64,000 nt of DNA from Nocardioides sp. URHA0020 (lineage in GTDB: Bacteria; Actinomycetota; Actinomycetes; Propionibacteriales; Nocardioidaceae). How positions within the stretch are numbered: position 1 is the first letter of the stretch; each line of letters begins with the position of its first letter. The stretch is taken from NCBI RefSeq assembly GCF_000620705.1, contig NZ_KK211171.1, forward strand, positions 265,143 through 329,142, read 5' to 3'. The notes under the pieces were generated by a model. It worked only from the letters and a program-made list of their open reading frames with translations, was not told where the DNA came from and did not search any database. Shown here piece by piece: positions 16,444 to 25,349 of the stretch. Made by a program: the position numbers and the translations under genes.

Positions 16444-17256
16444 TCAGGTGTCGCCGCGCAGCCCCTGCTTCTCGAGCCATTCGAGGCAAGCGGTCGCGAC
16501 GTCGCGCCATCCGCTGTCGACGACCAGCGAGTGACCTCGGTCCTCGAACTCGAGCAGGTCGGTGACCGCCAGGGAGTCGCGGTACTGCTTGAGCGTCGAC
16601 TTCGTGATCACCTCGGGCACGGTGTGGTCCTTGCCGCCCATGATCAGGAGAAGCGGCCCACGGTCGTCGTTGTGCGTGTTGACGGCGGCGGGCGAGTGGA
16701 GCGAGAAGTTCGCGGCTGCCGCCTCGAAGAGCGGCTTGCCCGGCGCGGGGATCGTCCACGCGTCGTACAGCCGATCGGACTCCTCCGCGCTCACGGCGTT
16801 GCCGAAGCTGTAGCGGAACTGCTCCTGGGTCAGCGAGACGGCCTTGTGCTTGTTGGCCGGGTTCTTGAAGACCGGCAGGGTGGCCCGCAGCGACGACAGG
16901 GGCAGGGGCAGCACACCCTTGATCTGGGCGGCGTCGATGGCGATGGCGGCGTCCGCCACGTCCATACCGAGCAGCTTCTCCGCGATCATGCCGCCGAAGG
17001 AGTGTCCGACCAGGATCGGCTTGCGGTCCAGTCCCTCGAAGACTCGTAGGTAGCTGTCAACGACGTCGTCGATGCCCTTGTCGGCGATGGCATCGGGGGC
17101 GGCGCGCGATGACTCGACGGTCGTCCCGTCGCCGGGCCAACCGGGCGCGATGGCGGCGTAGCCGGCCTGGTCGAAGAGCTCGACCCACTGCTGCCACGAG
17201 CTCGCGTGCAGCCAGAGACCGTGGATGAAGACCACAGGGCGGGGTGTGTCGGACAC
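16444..17256 (-). CDS. Alpha/beta hydrolase
   Basis: A 270-residue alpha/beta-hydrolase-fold enzyme. The oxyanion motif is VVFIHGLWLHASSW; the nucleophile elbow GHSFGG gives Ser; the acid is probably Asp in LIMGGKDHTVP and the base His in DRGHSLVVDSG. The family hydrolyses esters, epoxides or haloalkanes; the substrate is unknown. GTG 17256 has AAGGA upstream. It is divergent from an SDR across a region with two inverted repeats, suggesting co-regulation. Confidence 0.88.
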   Translation of the reverse strand: MSDTPRPVVFIHGLWLHASSWQQWVELFDQAGYAAIAPGWPGDGTTVESSRAAPDAIADKGIDDVVDSYLRVFEGLDRKPILVGHSFGGMIAEKLLGMDVADAAIAIDAAQIKGVLPLPLSSLRATLPVFKNPANKHKAVSLTQEQFRYSFGNAVSAEESDRLYDAWTIPAPGKPLFEAAAANFSLHSPAAVNTHNDDRGPLLLIMGGKDHTVPEVITKSTLKQYRDSLAVTDLLEFEDRGHSLVVDSGWRDVATACLEWLEKQGLRGDT

Positions 17257-17316
17257 GAGTGCTCCTTCGTTGGGGGTGATGCCGCGATCATGGCCGTCCT
17301 GTCGCGCAGTGCGCTT

Positions 17317-17379
17317 CAGTCAGTTGACTGTCGATCACCGCGGTCGCGCGCCGATGACGACGATTCAGTCATCTGACCC
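17317..17379. promoter_or_regulatory. Two CAGTCA-N2-TGAC(TG) operator-like repeats
   Basis: CAGTCAGTTGACTG (17317-17330, perfect six-base arms) and CAGTCATCTGACCC (17366-17379, second arm imperfect) lie 49 bases apart in the 160-base divergent gap between the hydrolase and SDR genes. Shared half-sites and near five-turn spacing suggest cooperative binding by one dimeric regulator. The nearby LAL regulator is a candidate only by proximity. Confidence 0.5.
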
Positions 17380-17416
17380 AAGACGGGAGTGCGTCGCGGC
17401 TCCTAGCGTTCCCGTC

Positions 17417-18193
17417 ATGGAGCTGCAGCTGGAAGGACTGACGGTCGTGGTCACGGGCGCGGGCCGGGGCATCGGACTGGCGACGGTCCGGGCCTTCGCC
17501 AGGGAGGGCGCTCGCGTCGTGGCCGGGTCCCTGTCGACCACGGACGAGCTGGCCGCCCTCGCGGGCGACGGCGTGGAGGTCGTCGAGGTGGACCTCGCGA
17601 CGCCGGACGGGCCCTCGAGGCTGGTGGCGGCCGCGGGACCGGACCTGGCGGTCCTCGTGAACAATGTCGGCTTCGTCCATCCACGCCCCGGCGGCTTCGA
17701 GAGCGTCACGGACGCGATGTGGCAGCAGACGATCGAGCTCGACCTGCTCGCGCACGTGCGCGCCCTCCGCGCCGCCCTGCCCGTGCTCGTCGCACGCGGA
17801 GGCGGCAGCATCGTCACGATCGGCTCGGTCAACGCCGCACTGCCCGATCCGCTCGTCATCGACTACTCGGCCGCCAAGGCGGCCCTGGTGAACCTCACCA
17901 AGTCCGTCTCCAAGGAGTACGGCGCGCGAGGTGTCCGTGCCAACACCATCAACCCCGGACCGGTGGCGACCGACCTCTGGCTCGGCTCGGGCGGGGTAGC
18001 GGAGGTCGTCGGGACCGCCACCGGCCAGGACCCGGCGGCGGTACGGCAGGAGGCGGCCGCGGCCATGGTGACGAACCGGTTCACCCGGCCCGAGGAGGTC
18101 GCCGACCTCGCCGTGGTCCTGGCGAGCGGCCGGTGGCCCAACCTGACCGGCGCCGACATCACCCTCGACGGCGGGCTCGTCCCGACGCTCTGA
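17417..18193 (+). CDS. SDR-family oxidoreductase
   Basis: A 258-residue complete classical short-chain dehydrogenase. The cofactor loop is TGAGRGIG (residues about 14-21), then NNVG, the catalytic Ser in TIGSVNAA, YSAAK with Tyr and Lys, and NPGPVATD. The C-terminus ends ADITLDGG, typical of NAD(P)-dependent 3-oxoacyl/alcohol SDRs. ATG 17417 places the cofactor loop correctly; the upstream frame crosses the operator region. Probably co-regulated with the divergent alpha/beta hydrolase; substrate unknown. Confidence 0.9.
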   Translation: MELQLEGLTVVVTGAGRGIGLATVRAFAREGARVVAGSLSTTDELAALAGDGVEVVEVDLATPDGPSRLVAAAGPDLAVLVNNVGFVHPRPGGFESVTDAMWQQTIELDLLAHVRALRAALPVLVARGGGSIVTIGSVNAALPDPLVIDYSAAKAALVNLTKSVSKEYGARGVRANTINPGPVATDLWLGSGGVAEVVGTATGQDPAAVRQEAAAAMVTNRFTRPEEVADLAVVLASGRWPNLTGADITLDGGLVPTL

Positions 18194-18271
18194 CCACCCA
18201 CCCGACGAGGACGACGCGATCCGGCCCACGGGCCAGCAGCGGATGATCCCCTCCCTTGCCGGGGACGGCCC

Positions 18272-21019
18272 TCAGCCGCGACGGGCGAGCGCGCCGGCGA
18301 GCTGGTTGCGGCTGGTGATCCCGAGCTTCGGGAAGATGCGGTACAGGTGGGACCCGACCGTTCGGTGCGACACGAACAGTCGCTGCCCGATCTCGCGGTT
18401 GGAGAGCCCCTGCGCGGCGAGCTCCGCGATCTGCGCCTCCTGTGCGGACAGGTCCTCCCGCGGGCTCGTCACCGGCTGCCACCCCAGCTCGCCCGCCGCT
18501 CGCAGCTCATGATCCGCTCGCGCCGCCCAGGTCGCGGCGCCCAGCGCAGCGAACGTCCCTCGGGCAGCCCGGAGCGGGTCTCGCGACTCAACGACCCTGC
18601 GCTGGCGACGCAGCCACGAACCGTGGGCGAGCTGCAGACGGGCCCGGTGCCAGGGATACGAGCGAGCGGCGCCCGCCAGGGCATCCGCGAACGCAGCCTC
18701 AGCCGACGCGTCGTCGGCGAGCACCGCGTCGGCGTACTCGAGCGCGATGGCGTACCCGGACGCAGGCGTGGCGCCGGCGAGCCGGACCGGCACCTCGAGC
18801 AGCTCTCGCGCCTCGTCGCGACGACCGGTCCGGACGGCGGCGTCCGCGAGGTAGCCGACGGCCCAGAGCTGCTGGACGCGTTGGAACGCCGGGTCGTCGG
18901 GCACGAAGATGCGCTGCAGCTCACCGAACGCCTGCTCCGGCCTGTCGGCCCCGAGCTCGGCCATGCCACGTGCTTGCTGGACACCAGCCAGGAGTGACGA
19001 GCTCGCGTTGGGCGTGCGCACGGCGGTGTGCTCGGCCTCGGCAAGCAGGACGTGCCGCGGGACCCACCGGCCGGACACGCCGTCGGCGACCGCGACGGCG
19101 ATGCGTGCGGTCGCAGCCCACACGGCCTGTCCGGTCTCGTCTCCCAGCCGCACCGCCTCCTCGGCTGAACGGGCCGGCTCGAAGATCCCGAGGTTCACCT
19201 CGGTCCACGAGCGGATCGCGAGAGCCTCCGCCAGCAGGCTCAGGCGCCCCTGGGCGCGCAGCTCCTGGATGGCGAGGGTCAGGAACGTGTCCGCGCGTTC
19301 GAACTCCCCGACGCAGAACGCCGCGATGCCGAGCAGTCCGGCGAGGTCCGGGCTTCCACCCGCGTCCGGCGGCCACTGCCGGAGCTGGTCGATGACGATC
19401 GGGCTGAGATCGAAGGACTCGGCCAGTGCCATCGCCGCGAGGATCCTCGGATCCTGGGCCGGCACCGGCACGTTGCGCACCGCATCGACGATCTCCGCCC
19501 GCACCCCGTCGCCGGGATCGCGCCACCACACCCGGCGTGCGGCGCCGAACAGCAGCTGGAGGGCGAGGTCGACGTCGCCGTCCGTGGTGGCCCTGCGCGC
19601 CAGGCCGACCAGGCGACTCACCTCGGACGGCTCGCTCGACGAGCCGTCGTGGAAGGCCCCTTCGAGCCACGCGAGCCGGGACCGGTCGCGCACGTCGAGC
19701 TCGGCGCCCGCCACCCGCGCCTTGATCTGCTCCACCTGCTCGAAGCGGCCCAGCTCGAAGGCGAGCTCGGCGGAGCCCAGCAGTCGTGACGTGCGCGCTG
19801 CCGGATCGAGGCTCAGTGCGGCCGCGCGCTCCAGCCACCCCGCCGCGGTCGCCACCGCGCCACGTCGACGTGCGTCGGCGGCAGCGCGCTCGAGGTCCGC
19901 GGCGACCTGCTCGTCGCGGCCGTCCACCGCGGCGGCGCGGTGCCACATCGCTCGGTCCCGATCGGCGACCAGGACCTCGGCGAGCGCCGCGTGCGCCTGT
20001 CTCCGCCTCGCCGCCGACATCGTCTGGCGGAGCGCAGAGCCGACCAGTGGGCTGGCGATCCGGCAGTGGTCACCCGACACCACGAGCAGCCCCAGCACCT
20101 GCGCCGGTGCGGCCGCCTCGGCATCGACGGCGGCGCCGTGCAGGATCGTGGCAGCGGCGAGGACGTCGCGGAGGATGCTGCCGTCGTCGACCGCGGCCAC
20201 GTCGACGACCGCCCGTCCGGCATGGTCGAGCTCGCCGGCGCGTACGGCGAAGGCCGCCTCGAGGCGGGCGGTCATCGGGAGATCGTCGTCGAGGTCGGTC
20301 CACGCCTGCCGGCCCGCCTCGAGCGCCGTCGCAAACTCGAGCAGCGCCAGGGGGTTGCCGCCGGACTCCCGAACGACGCGCTGCTCGAGCGCCGGCGAGA
20401 GCCTCGTCGAGCGGGAGTGGAGGAGCTCGGTCGAGGCGTCCGCGTCCAGGCCCTGAAGCACGGTCCACTCGTCGGTCGACCGGTCGCCGAGCTCCGTCCC
20501 CGGTGATCGCGACGTGCACACGACGACCACGCGCTCGCCGCGGAGCCGGCGCGCGACGAAGCCGAGTGCATCGACCGAGGGTCGGTCCATCCGGTCGAGA
20601 TCGTCCAGGCAGACCAGGACCGGAGCACTCACGGCGTGCTCGACGAGCAGCTCGAGCGTCGCCAGCGAGACGAAGAGCGGATTGACGTCGTCCGCCTCGC
20701 CCATCCCGAAGCACGCCAGCAGCGCGCCACGCTGCCGGCTGGATAGCTGGTCGACCTTGGGCAACAACGGTCGGAGGAGCTGATGGAGCGCCGCGAACGG
20801 GAGGCTCGCCTCCGCCGCGCTGCCCCGGGCGGTGAGGACCGCGAACCCACGCGAGCGCGCCACGTCCGCAGCCGCAGCCACCAGTGCCGTCTTGCCCGCG
20901 CCGGGCTCACCGACCAATCCCGTCACGACGGGGCCGTCGCCGACCGCATCGAGGCGCCGACGCAGCAGGCGGGCCTCGGCCTCCCGCCCCACGAGGAAGC
21001 GACTCGCCGCCGTGGTCAC
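18272..21019 (-). CDS. Large ATP-binding LuxR regulator (LAL family)
   Basis: A 915-residue LAL/MalT-type transcriptional regulator. The N-terminal AAA-like NTPase has Walker A GLVGEPGAGKT at residues 34-44 and Walker B VLVCLDDLDRMD. A long helical, TPR-like central region follows, and the C-terminal LuxR helix-turn-helix (LSAQEAQIAELAAQGLSNREIGQRL onward) occupies about residues 855-910. Such proteins activate catabolic or secondary-metabolite genes on binding an inducer. It lies tail-to-tail with the SDR, so the SDR/hydrolase pair is a plausible target. Start GTG 21019 puts the P-loop at the normal distance. Confidence 0.9.
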   Translation of the reverse strand: MTTAASRFLVGREAEARLLRRRLDAVGDGPVVTGLVGEPGAGKTALVAAAADVARSRGFAVLTARGSAAEASLPFAALHQLLRPLLPKVDQLSSRQRGALLACFGMGEADDVNPLFVSLATLELLVEHAVSAPVLVCLDDLDRMDRPSVDALGFVARRLRGERVVVVCTSRSPGTELGDRSTDEWTVLQGLDADASTELLHSRSTRLSPALEQRVVRESGGNPLALLEFATALEAGRQAWTDLDDDLPMTARLEAAFAVRAGELDHAGRAVVDVAAVDDGSILRDVLAAATILHGAAVDAEAAAPAQVLGLLVVSGDHCRIASPLVGSALRQTMSAARRRQAHAALAEVLVADRDRAMWHRAAAVDGRDEQVAADLERAAADARRRGAVATAAGWLERAAALSLDPAARTSRLLGSAELAFELGRFEQVEQIKARVAGAELDVRDRSRLAWLEGAFHDGSSSEPSEVSRLVGLARRATTDGDVDLALQLLFGAARRVWWRDPGDGVRAEIVDAVRNVPVPAQDPRILAAMALAESFDLSPIVIDQLRQWPPDAGGSPDLAGLLGIAAFCVGEFERADTFLTLAIQELRAQGRLSLLAEALAIRSWTEVNLGIFEPARSAEEAVRLGDETGQAVWAATARIAVAVADGVSGRWVPRHVLLAEAEHTAVRTPNASSSLLAGVQQARGMAELGADRPEQAFGELQRIFVPDDPAFQRVQQLWAVGYLADAAVRTGRRDEARELLEVPVRLAGATPASGYAIALEYADAVLADDASAEAAFADALAGAARSYPWHRARLQLAHGSWLRRQRRVVESRDPLRAARGTFAALGAATWAARADHELRAAGELGWQPVTSPREDLSAQEAQIAELAAQGLSNREIGQRLFVSHRTVGSHLYRIFPKLGITSRNQLAGALARRG

Positions 21020-21184
21020 GCCGCAAGCATCGCGGTCCGAGCGCCGCGCCGTCCACCACTGCTGCGTACCGTCTCATCGGTCCGGTACGTCCCTCGTCGT
21101 ACCCAACCCTGGTGAGTAGGAAGAGGCGAGCGGGACACCGCCCGGTGATCAGGGGATGCTCCTGATCTGAACTGGGGGGTTCCA

Positions 21185-22591
21185 ATGTTCACCAGAGCTT
21201 TCGCTCTGCTGCTGATGTTCGTCAGATCCGCCGTGACGCGCGCGCACGGTCTCGGGGGGCGCACCACCTTGTGGCGCTGGGCCGCGTCGACCTGGCGCCG
21301 GACGAGGCGGGTCATGGTTGCTGCAACCGTGTCAGCCGGCGTCGCGGTCTGCCTCCCGGCTGCGGCATCCACTCCGGACACCGTCGGTCAGGTGCCATCC
21401 AGCTCGACGCCGTACCTGCTCCGCCATCCCGTGAACCAGAGGATCGAGGAGCTCGCGCCCTGTGGGGGCGTGATGTACGCCGTCGGCAGCATGACCGCCG
21501 TCCGCCGTGGGTCGGTGACCTATGCCCGCTCCAACGCGTTCAGCTTCTCCGCCACGACAGGTGCGATGACCAGGTGGGCACCGAGGATCAACGGCCCGGT
21601 TCGCTCGATCGCGCTCTCGCGGGATTGTTCGACTGCCTACCTCGGGGGGAGGTTCACCCGCGTGAACGGCGTCGCCGCTGGCCACCTGGTCGCGGTCGAC
21701 GCGGTCACCGGGAAGGTCAGGAAGCACTTCAGGGGCCGGGCCAACGGACCGGTGCAGACGGTGCGCTTCGCCCATCGGCGGGTGCTGATCGGTGGCTCCT
21801 TCACCGCGGTCAACGGGGTGGGACGCAGCCTGATGGCGAGCCTGAAACCTACGACGGGCGCGGTCACTCGCTACCTCGATGTCCGCATCAGCGGCACCTA
21901 TCCAGGGACGGCCGGCCAGGTGTACAACTCCCAGCTCAGCAACGCCGGTGACCGGCTGCTCATCGAGGGTGTCTTCACCTCGATCGAGGGACGCCCCCGG
22001 CAACAGGCGGCGGTCCTCGACCTCGACAGGAGGAAGGTGCGTGTCAACCCGTGGCGCTCGGCCGAGCTCCTCCAGACCTGCAAGCTGCACTGGTACGTAC
22101 GCGCCGGGAACTGGTCGCCTGACGACCGCACGATCTACCTGGCGTCGACGGGTCTCATGCCTGAATCCGGCCGCGGCTCGACTCGGAAGGGGCCACGTGC
22201 CGGGCTGTGCGACGCTGTCGCGTCATTCCCAGCGTCGTCCGGAGCGGTGAGCCACCGCTGGATCAACTACGCCGGCTGCGACAGCTACTACTCAGTCGTC
22301 GCCGACCGTCACAACGTCTACGTGAGCGGGCACGCTCGCTGGGCCAACAACCGGCACGGGTGCGACTCTGCCGGCCGAGGAGCAGTCAGGCGCCCCGGCA
22401 TCGCGTCGATCAACCCTCGGACCGGACGGGTCACCGGGTGGAACCCGACTCGCTCGCGCGGTATGGGCTCCCACCAGCTGTTGTTGACCGCGGCCGGACT
22501 CTGGGTCGCCAGCGACACGTGGAAGAACGGCTCCGCACAGTCGTGCGGTGGCATCTCGCGCCACGGAGGCCTCTGCTTCCTCCCCTACTGA
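21185..22591 (+). CDS. Secreted beta-propeller-like protein
   Basis: A 468-residue exported protein. An unusually long basic N-terminus leads to a hydrophobic core at about residues 43-62 (VMVAATVSAGVAVCLPAAAS). The mature part contains propeller-like repeats with the motif GGxFTxVNGV (YLGGRFTRVNGV, LIGGSFTAVNGV, then a variant IEGVFTSIEGR), as in DUF5122/delta-60 repeats, and many paired cysteines in the C-terminal half. ATG 21185 is preceded by GGGGGG. Ligand or function unknown. Codon use is less GC-extreme than in neighbouring genes by eye. Confidence 0.75.
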   Translation: MFTRAFALLLMFVRSAVTRAHGLGGRTTLWRWAASTWRRTRRVMVAATVSAGVAVCLPAAASTPDTVGQVPSSSTPYLLRHPVNQRIEELAPCGGVMYAVGSMTAVRRGSVTYARSNAFSFSATTGAMTRWAPRINGPVRSIALSRDCSTAYLGGRFTRVNGVAAGHLVAVDAVTGKVRKHFRGRANGPVQTVRFAHRRVLIGGSFTAVNGVGRSLMASLKPTTGAVTRYLDVRISGTYPGTAGQVYNSQLSNAGDRLLIEGVFTSIEGRPRQQAAVLDLDRRKVRVNPWRSAELLQTCKLHWYVRAGNWSPDDRTIYLASTGLMPESGRGSTRKGPRAGLCDAVASFPASSGAVSHRWINYAGCDSYYSVVADRHNVYVSGHARWANNRHGCDSAGRGAVRRPGIASINPRTGRVTGWNPTRSRGMGSHQLLLTAAGLWVASDTWKNGSAQSCGGISRHGGLCFLPY

Positions 22592-22897
22592 GTCACCGAG
22601 GGGTCCTCATCGGGAGCCACGTTCCTCGCGATAGCCCAGGACCGTCCAGGGCCGGATGCGCCACCTCCAGGAGCTGGCCGGTGTGCAGAGCCGCATCCAG
22701 CTCGGGTTGCATTGCGCCCGCCACGGCTGGGCCTGAGCTTCCGCCGCTGGATGCGCCGAGGCCCTGCGGAGTCTTGCCGACCGACGACGCGGCATGACTG
22801 GCACTGACTCGACGACTCGTGCCGATTGCGGGGTGAGACCCCAACGTCGCCGAGCACGGATCGCGGGAGATCCGGTCATGGGCGCTGGCGACGCCAC
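22592..22897. other. Convergent intergenic region
   Basis: A 306-base stretch between the ends of the propeller protein and the PAP2 gene. Several short open frames cross it on both strands but none has a ribosome site or recognisable protein pattern. No clear terminator hairpin. Confidence 0.5.
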
Positions 22898-23788
22898 CTA
22901 TCCCCGGAGGGCTGTCAGGTTGCGGGTGAGGAGGAAGTAGTCCCCGATGACGTCCCCGAGCAGTGCACCAGCGGCGATGTCGCCGGGGAAGTGGCCGGCC
23001 ATGTAGATGCGGGAGTAGTCGATCTGGGCTTCCATTGCGCGATACTCGGCCTCCCGCGCGGGCATCAGAGTGCCGAGCAAGGTCTCGGATGCAGCGGCAG
23101 CGGTGGCGTGTCGAGACGGGTAGGAGCACGGGCACTTCTGGCCTGCCGCGACCTTGTGGTCGGTGCGCAGTGAGGGCATGCGAACGTAGGGTGCGGCGGA
23201 GCCGTAGCGGGTGCCGAGGTCGTCAGCGATCTTCTTTGCCATCTTGAGCACGGCCTTCTCCTGGGCCTTGCGGTCTCTACCTGGGCTTCCACCCAGCAGT
23301 TCCGCCTGATCGTGGGCGTACAGCTTCCAGATGTCCTTCTTGCCGTAGGACTCGAGCCAGGTGGCCGCGGCTATGCCGGACGTCGTGCGTTGCTTGCTGA
23401 GCTTGACCACGACGGGCATCTGTCCGGCGAGATCGGCCGGAGGCGGGGGGAAGGTCTGCTCGACCCAGGCGATGAATGCCTGGTCGTCGGCCTTGGCGCC
23501 GTGGGTGGTGGCCCAGGTCCGGACCATGGCGTCGGCCTGTCTCCTCTGGGCTGCGACGCTGCTGTCGGTGGCGGCGACGGCGCTGTCTGCGAAGAGGGTC
23601 GGGGGTGGGTTGGCGGCGATCCTGTCCTTGGCCGAGAGGTTGTTGCTGCTCGTGGACTTCTTCGTGCTGCTGGTCCATGCCGTTGGTCCGACGAGTCCGA
23701 TGAGGATGGCCAGCGCGGCGAGTGCGGCGACGACGACGAAGCGTCGGCTCGGGCGACGTCTGACGGGTGGCTTGGTCGGGTTGCTCAT
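22898..23788 (-). CDS. Exported PAP2-family phosphatase
   Basis: A 296-residue protein with an N-terminal signal anchor (residues 17-38) and an extracytoplasmic PAP2/acid-phosphatase domain. The second and third PAP2 motifs are clear: SYPSRHATAAAASE (PSRH) and SRIYMAGHFPGDIAAG (SRxxxxxHxxxD). The first motif (KxxxxxxRP) is degenerate, near KKIADDLGTRYGS. Predicted hydrolysis of a phosphomonoester or pyrophosphate outside the membrane. Its ATG overlaps the VTC gene stop by four bases; last gene of a DUF4956-VTC-PAP2 operon, suggesting a phosphate or polyphosphate role. Confidence 0.85.
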   Translation of the reverse strand: MSNPTKPPVRRRPSRRFVVVAALAALAILIGLVGPTAWTSSTKKSTSSNNLSAKDRIAANPPPTLFADSAVAATDSSVAAQRRQADAMVRTWATTHGAKADDQAFIAWVEQTFPPPPADLAGQMPVVVKLSKQRTTSGIAAATWLESYGKKDIWKLYAHDQAELLGGSPGRDRKAQEKAVLKMAKKIADDLGTRYGSAAPYVRMPSLRTDHKVAAGQKCPCSYPSRHATAAAASETLLGTLMPAREAEYRAMEAQIDYSRIYMAGHFPGDIAAGALLGDVIGDYFLLTRNLTALRG

Positions 23789-24585
23789 GCGGACCTCCGA
23801 AGGTCGTGATGGGGCGTGGTGTCCAGGTGCAGGGTGTGCCCGACGAGGTGGCGTACGTCGTTGTCGGGGATGCGGGAGTCGAGCAGCGACACCGTCGCGG
23901 CGTACTTGCTGAACGACACCGGTCGGGCACCGAGGCCCATGAGGAGCCGGTCGGCGGCGCCGGGGGTCTGACCGCCCTTGGTCTCGACGATCGCGCAGCC
24001 GGCGTCGAGGCTCATGGTGCGTCGATGGCGTGTGCCGGTGAGCCCGAGGTCGACGGTGACCCGGGCACCAGTGTCGACGTCGGCCAGGGTGGTGCGGCGG
24101 TACCCGATGTCGGCCGATGCTTCGAGCGCCGGAGCCGGTGGCAGGCCGAGGTCGAGAAGGAGACCCTGGAAGAACGCGGCCGAGGTTTGATCCAGGTGGC
24201 CCTGCGCGCGTGTTGAGGTCGGATGGAAGTACTTTCGAGTCAGTCCACTGCCGTCACGGACCTTCAGCTCGAGTCGACACAGCCCGTCCTCGACGTACAG
24301 GCGACTGCGGGCCTTCCACCGACGACGGCGCTGCTGGATATGGGCTCGGCACGTCATCAGATCCGGGGTGTCGAAGTAGGTGCTGCGATAGGCGGTCGAC
24401 AGGCGCCCACCGATGGCCAGGACCCGCAATGACGGGGGAAGTGAGGTGACGAGCTCCTCCGCGATCGCACGGGGCACCACGTACTTCCGGTCGACCCGGG
24501 TGGTGGCCGGCGCGCACGCAAGAACCTCCTCCAGGGAGATGGTGCGGCGACCAGCGACAGAGGTCAGCTCGGCTGCATCAGGCAC
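23785..24585 (-). CDS. VTC-domain protein (polyphosphate polymerase-like)
   Basis: A 266-residue VTC/CYTH-tunnel domain protein. Diagnostic strands include TRVDRKYVVP, YRSTYFDTPD, KARSRLYVED, CRLELKVRDGSGLTRK and the late GYRRTTLA and CAIVETKGG strands, which supply the basic and acidic lining of the triphosphate tunnel. In yeast the VTC4 catalytic domain makes polyphosphate from ATP; bacterial homologues are mostly untested. GTG 24585 overlaps the upstream DUF4956 gene by eight bases and its stop overlaps the PAP2 start, so the three are translationally coupled. Confidence 0.85.
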   Translation of the reverse strand: MPDAAELTSVAGRRTISLEEVLACAPATTRVDRKYVVPRAIAEELVTSLPPSLRVLAIGGRLSTAYRSTYFDTPDLMTCRAHIQQRRRRWKARSRLYVEDGLCRLELKVRDGSGLTRKYFHPTSTRAQGHLDQTSAAFFQGLLLDLGLPPAPALEASADIGYRRTTLADVDTGARVTVDLGLTGTRHRRTMSLDAGCAIVETKGGQTPGAADRLLMGLGARPVSFSKYAATVSLLDSRIPDNDVRHLVGHTLHLDTTPHHDLRRSA

Positions 24586-25183
24586 GGGAATCGATCTCCT
24601 CGGGACCGGTGGAGGGCATCAGGGTCGCCCACCCCTCTTCGACCTCATGGCGAACGGCGACCACGGTCGTGTCGCGAACGAAGTCGACCTGCTCGACGAC
24701 CACCGCGATGGGTGCACGCCCAAGCCGGGCGGTGACCTCGCTGCGAACAGCGTCGGCATCGACCAGCGCACGGTCCAGCGTCATCCGCAGCACCCGGGTC
24801 GGACGCCTGGTCTTCGAGTCGTCGACCAACCACACCGCGGCAAGGACCAGCACGTTGAGCACAACGACGAGTCCCAGGTGGCGGTCGGGAAGGCCGTTGA
24901 CCAACGCAAGCACCAGAGCACAGAACGTGTACGAGACATCCTTGACGCTGAAAGCAGCGCTGCGAAGCCGGACGAGGCTCAGCAGACCGAACAGACCGAA
25001 CCCCACCCCAGCAGGGAAGTGACCTGCGGTGATGGCGGTGAGCGCCGCGAGCAGGCCGATGTTCAACGTCACGAACACCATCGTCATCTCAGGTGCAGCG
25101 GCACGCCGCCGGTAGAGCCAGCCGACGAGCACGAACAGTGCGAGGACGTCGATACCCAGTCCAATGAGCGCTGTGGATGTCAC
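24578..25183 (-). CDS. DUF4956 membrane protein
   Basis: A 201-residue protein with four predicted membrane helices in the first 115 residues (LIGLGIDVLALFVLVGWLY; VFVTLNIGLLAALTAI; a GFGLFGLLSLVRLRS segment; LGLVVVLNVLVLAAVWLV) and a soluble C-terminal alpha/beta tail with a PIAVVVEQVDFVRDTTVVAV strand. The FGLFGLLSLVRLRSAAFSVKDVSY region is typical of DUF4956. The family is regularly found beside VTC-domain genes, as here; probably a membrane partner. First gene of the operon, GTG 25183. Confidence 0.82.
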   Translation of the reverse strand: MTSTALIGLGIDVLALFVLVGWLYRRRAAAPEMTMVFVTLNIGLLAALTAITAGHFPAGVGFGLFGLLSLVRLRSAAFSVKDVSYTFCALVLALVNGLPDRHLGLVVVLNVLVLAAVWLVDDSKTRRPTRVLRMTLDRALVDADAVRSEVTARLGRAPIAVVVEQVDFVRDTTVVAVRHEVEEGWATLMPSTGPEEIDSRA

Positions 25184-25349
25184 GTGCGTTGCTCCTGCCG
25201 AATTGAGGCGGCCTGTGGGCCGGTCCTCACGACGCTAGGCATCGAGCATGAAGAAGAGATGAATCCTTGCGTCCAGCCGGTCGAGGTCCGTGGGCCGCAT
25301 GTCGCCAGGCGGAGTTGGTTCGTTTGCACCCGTGCAGCAGGCTTCAGCC

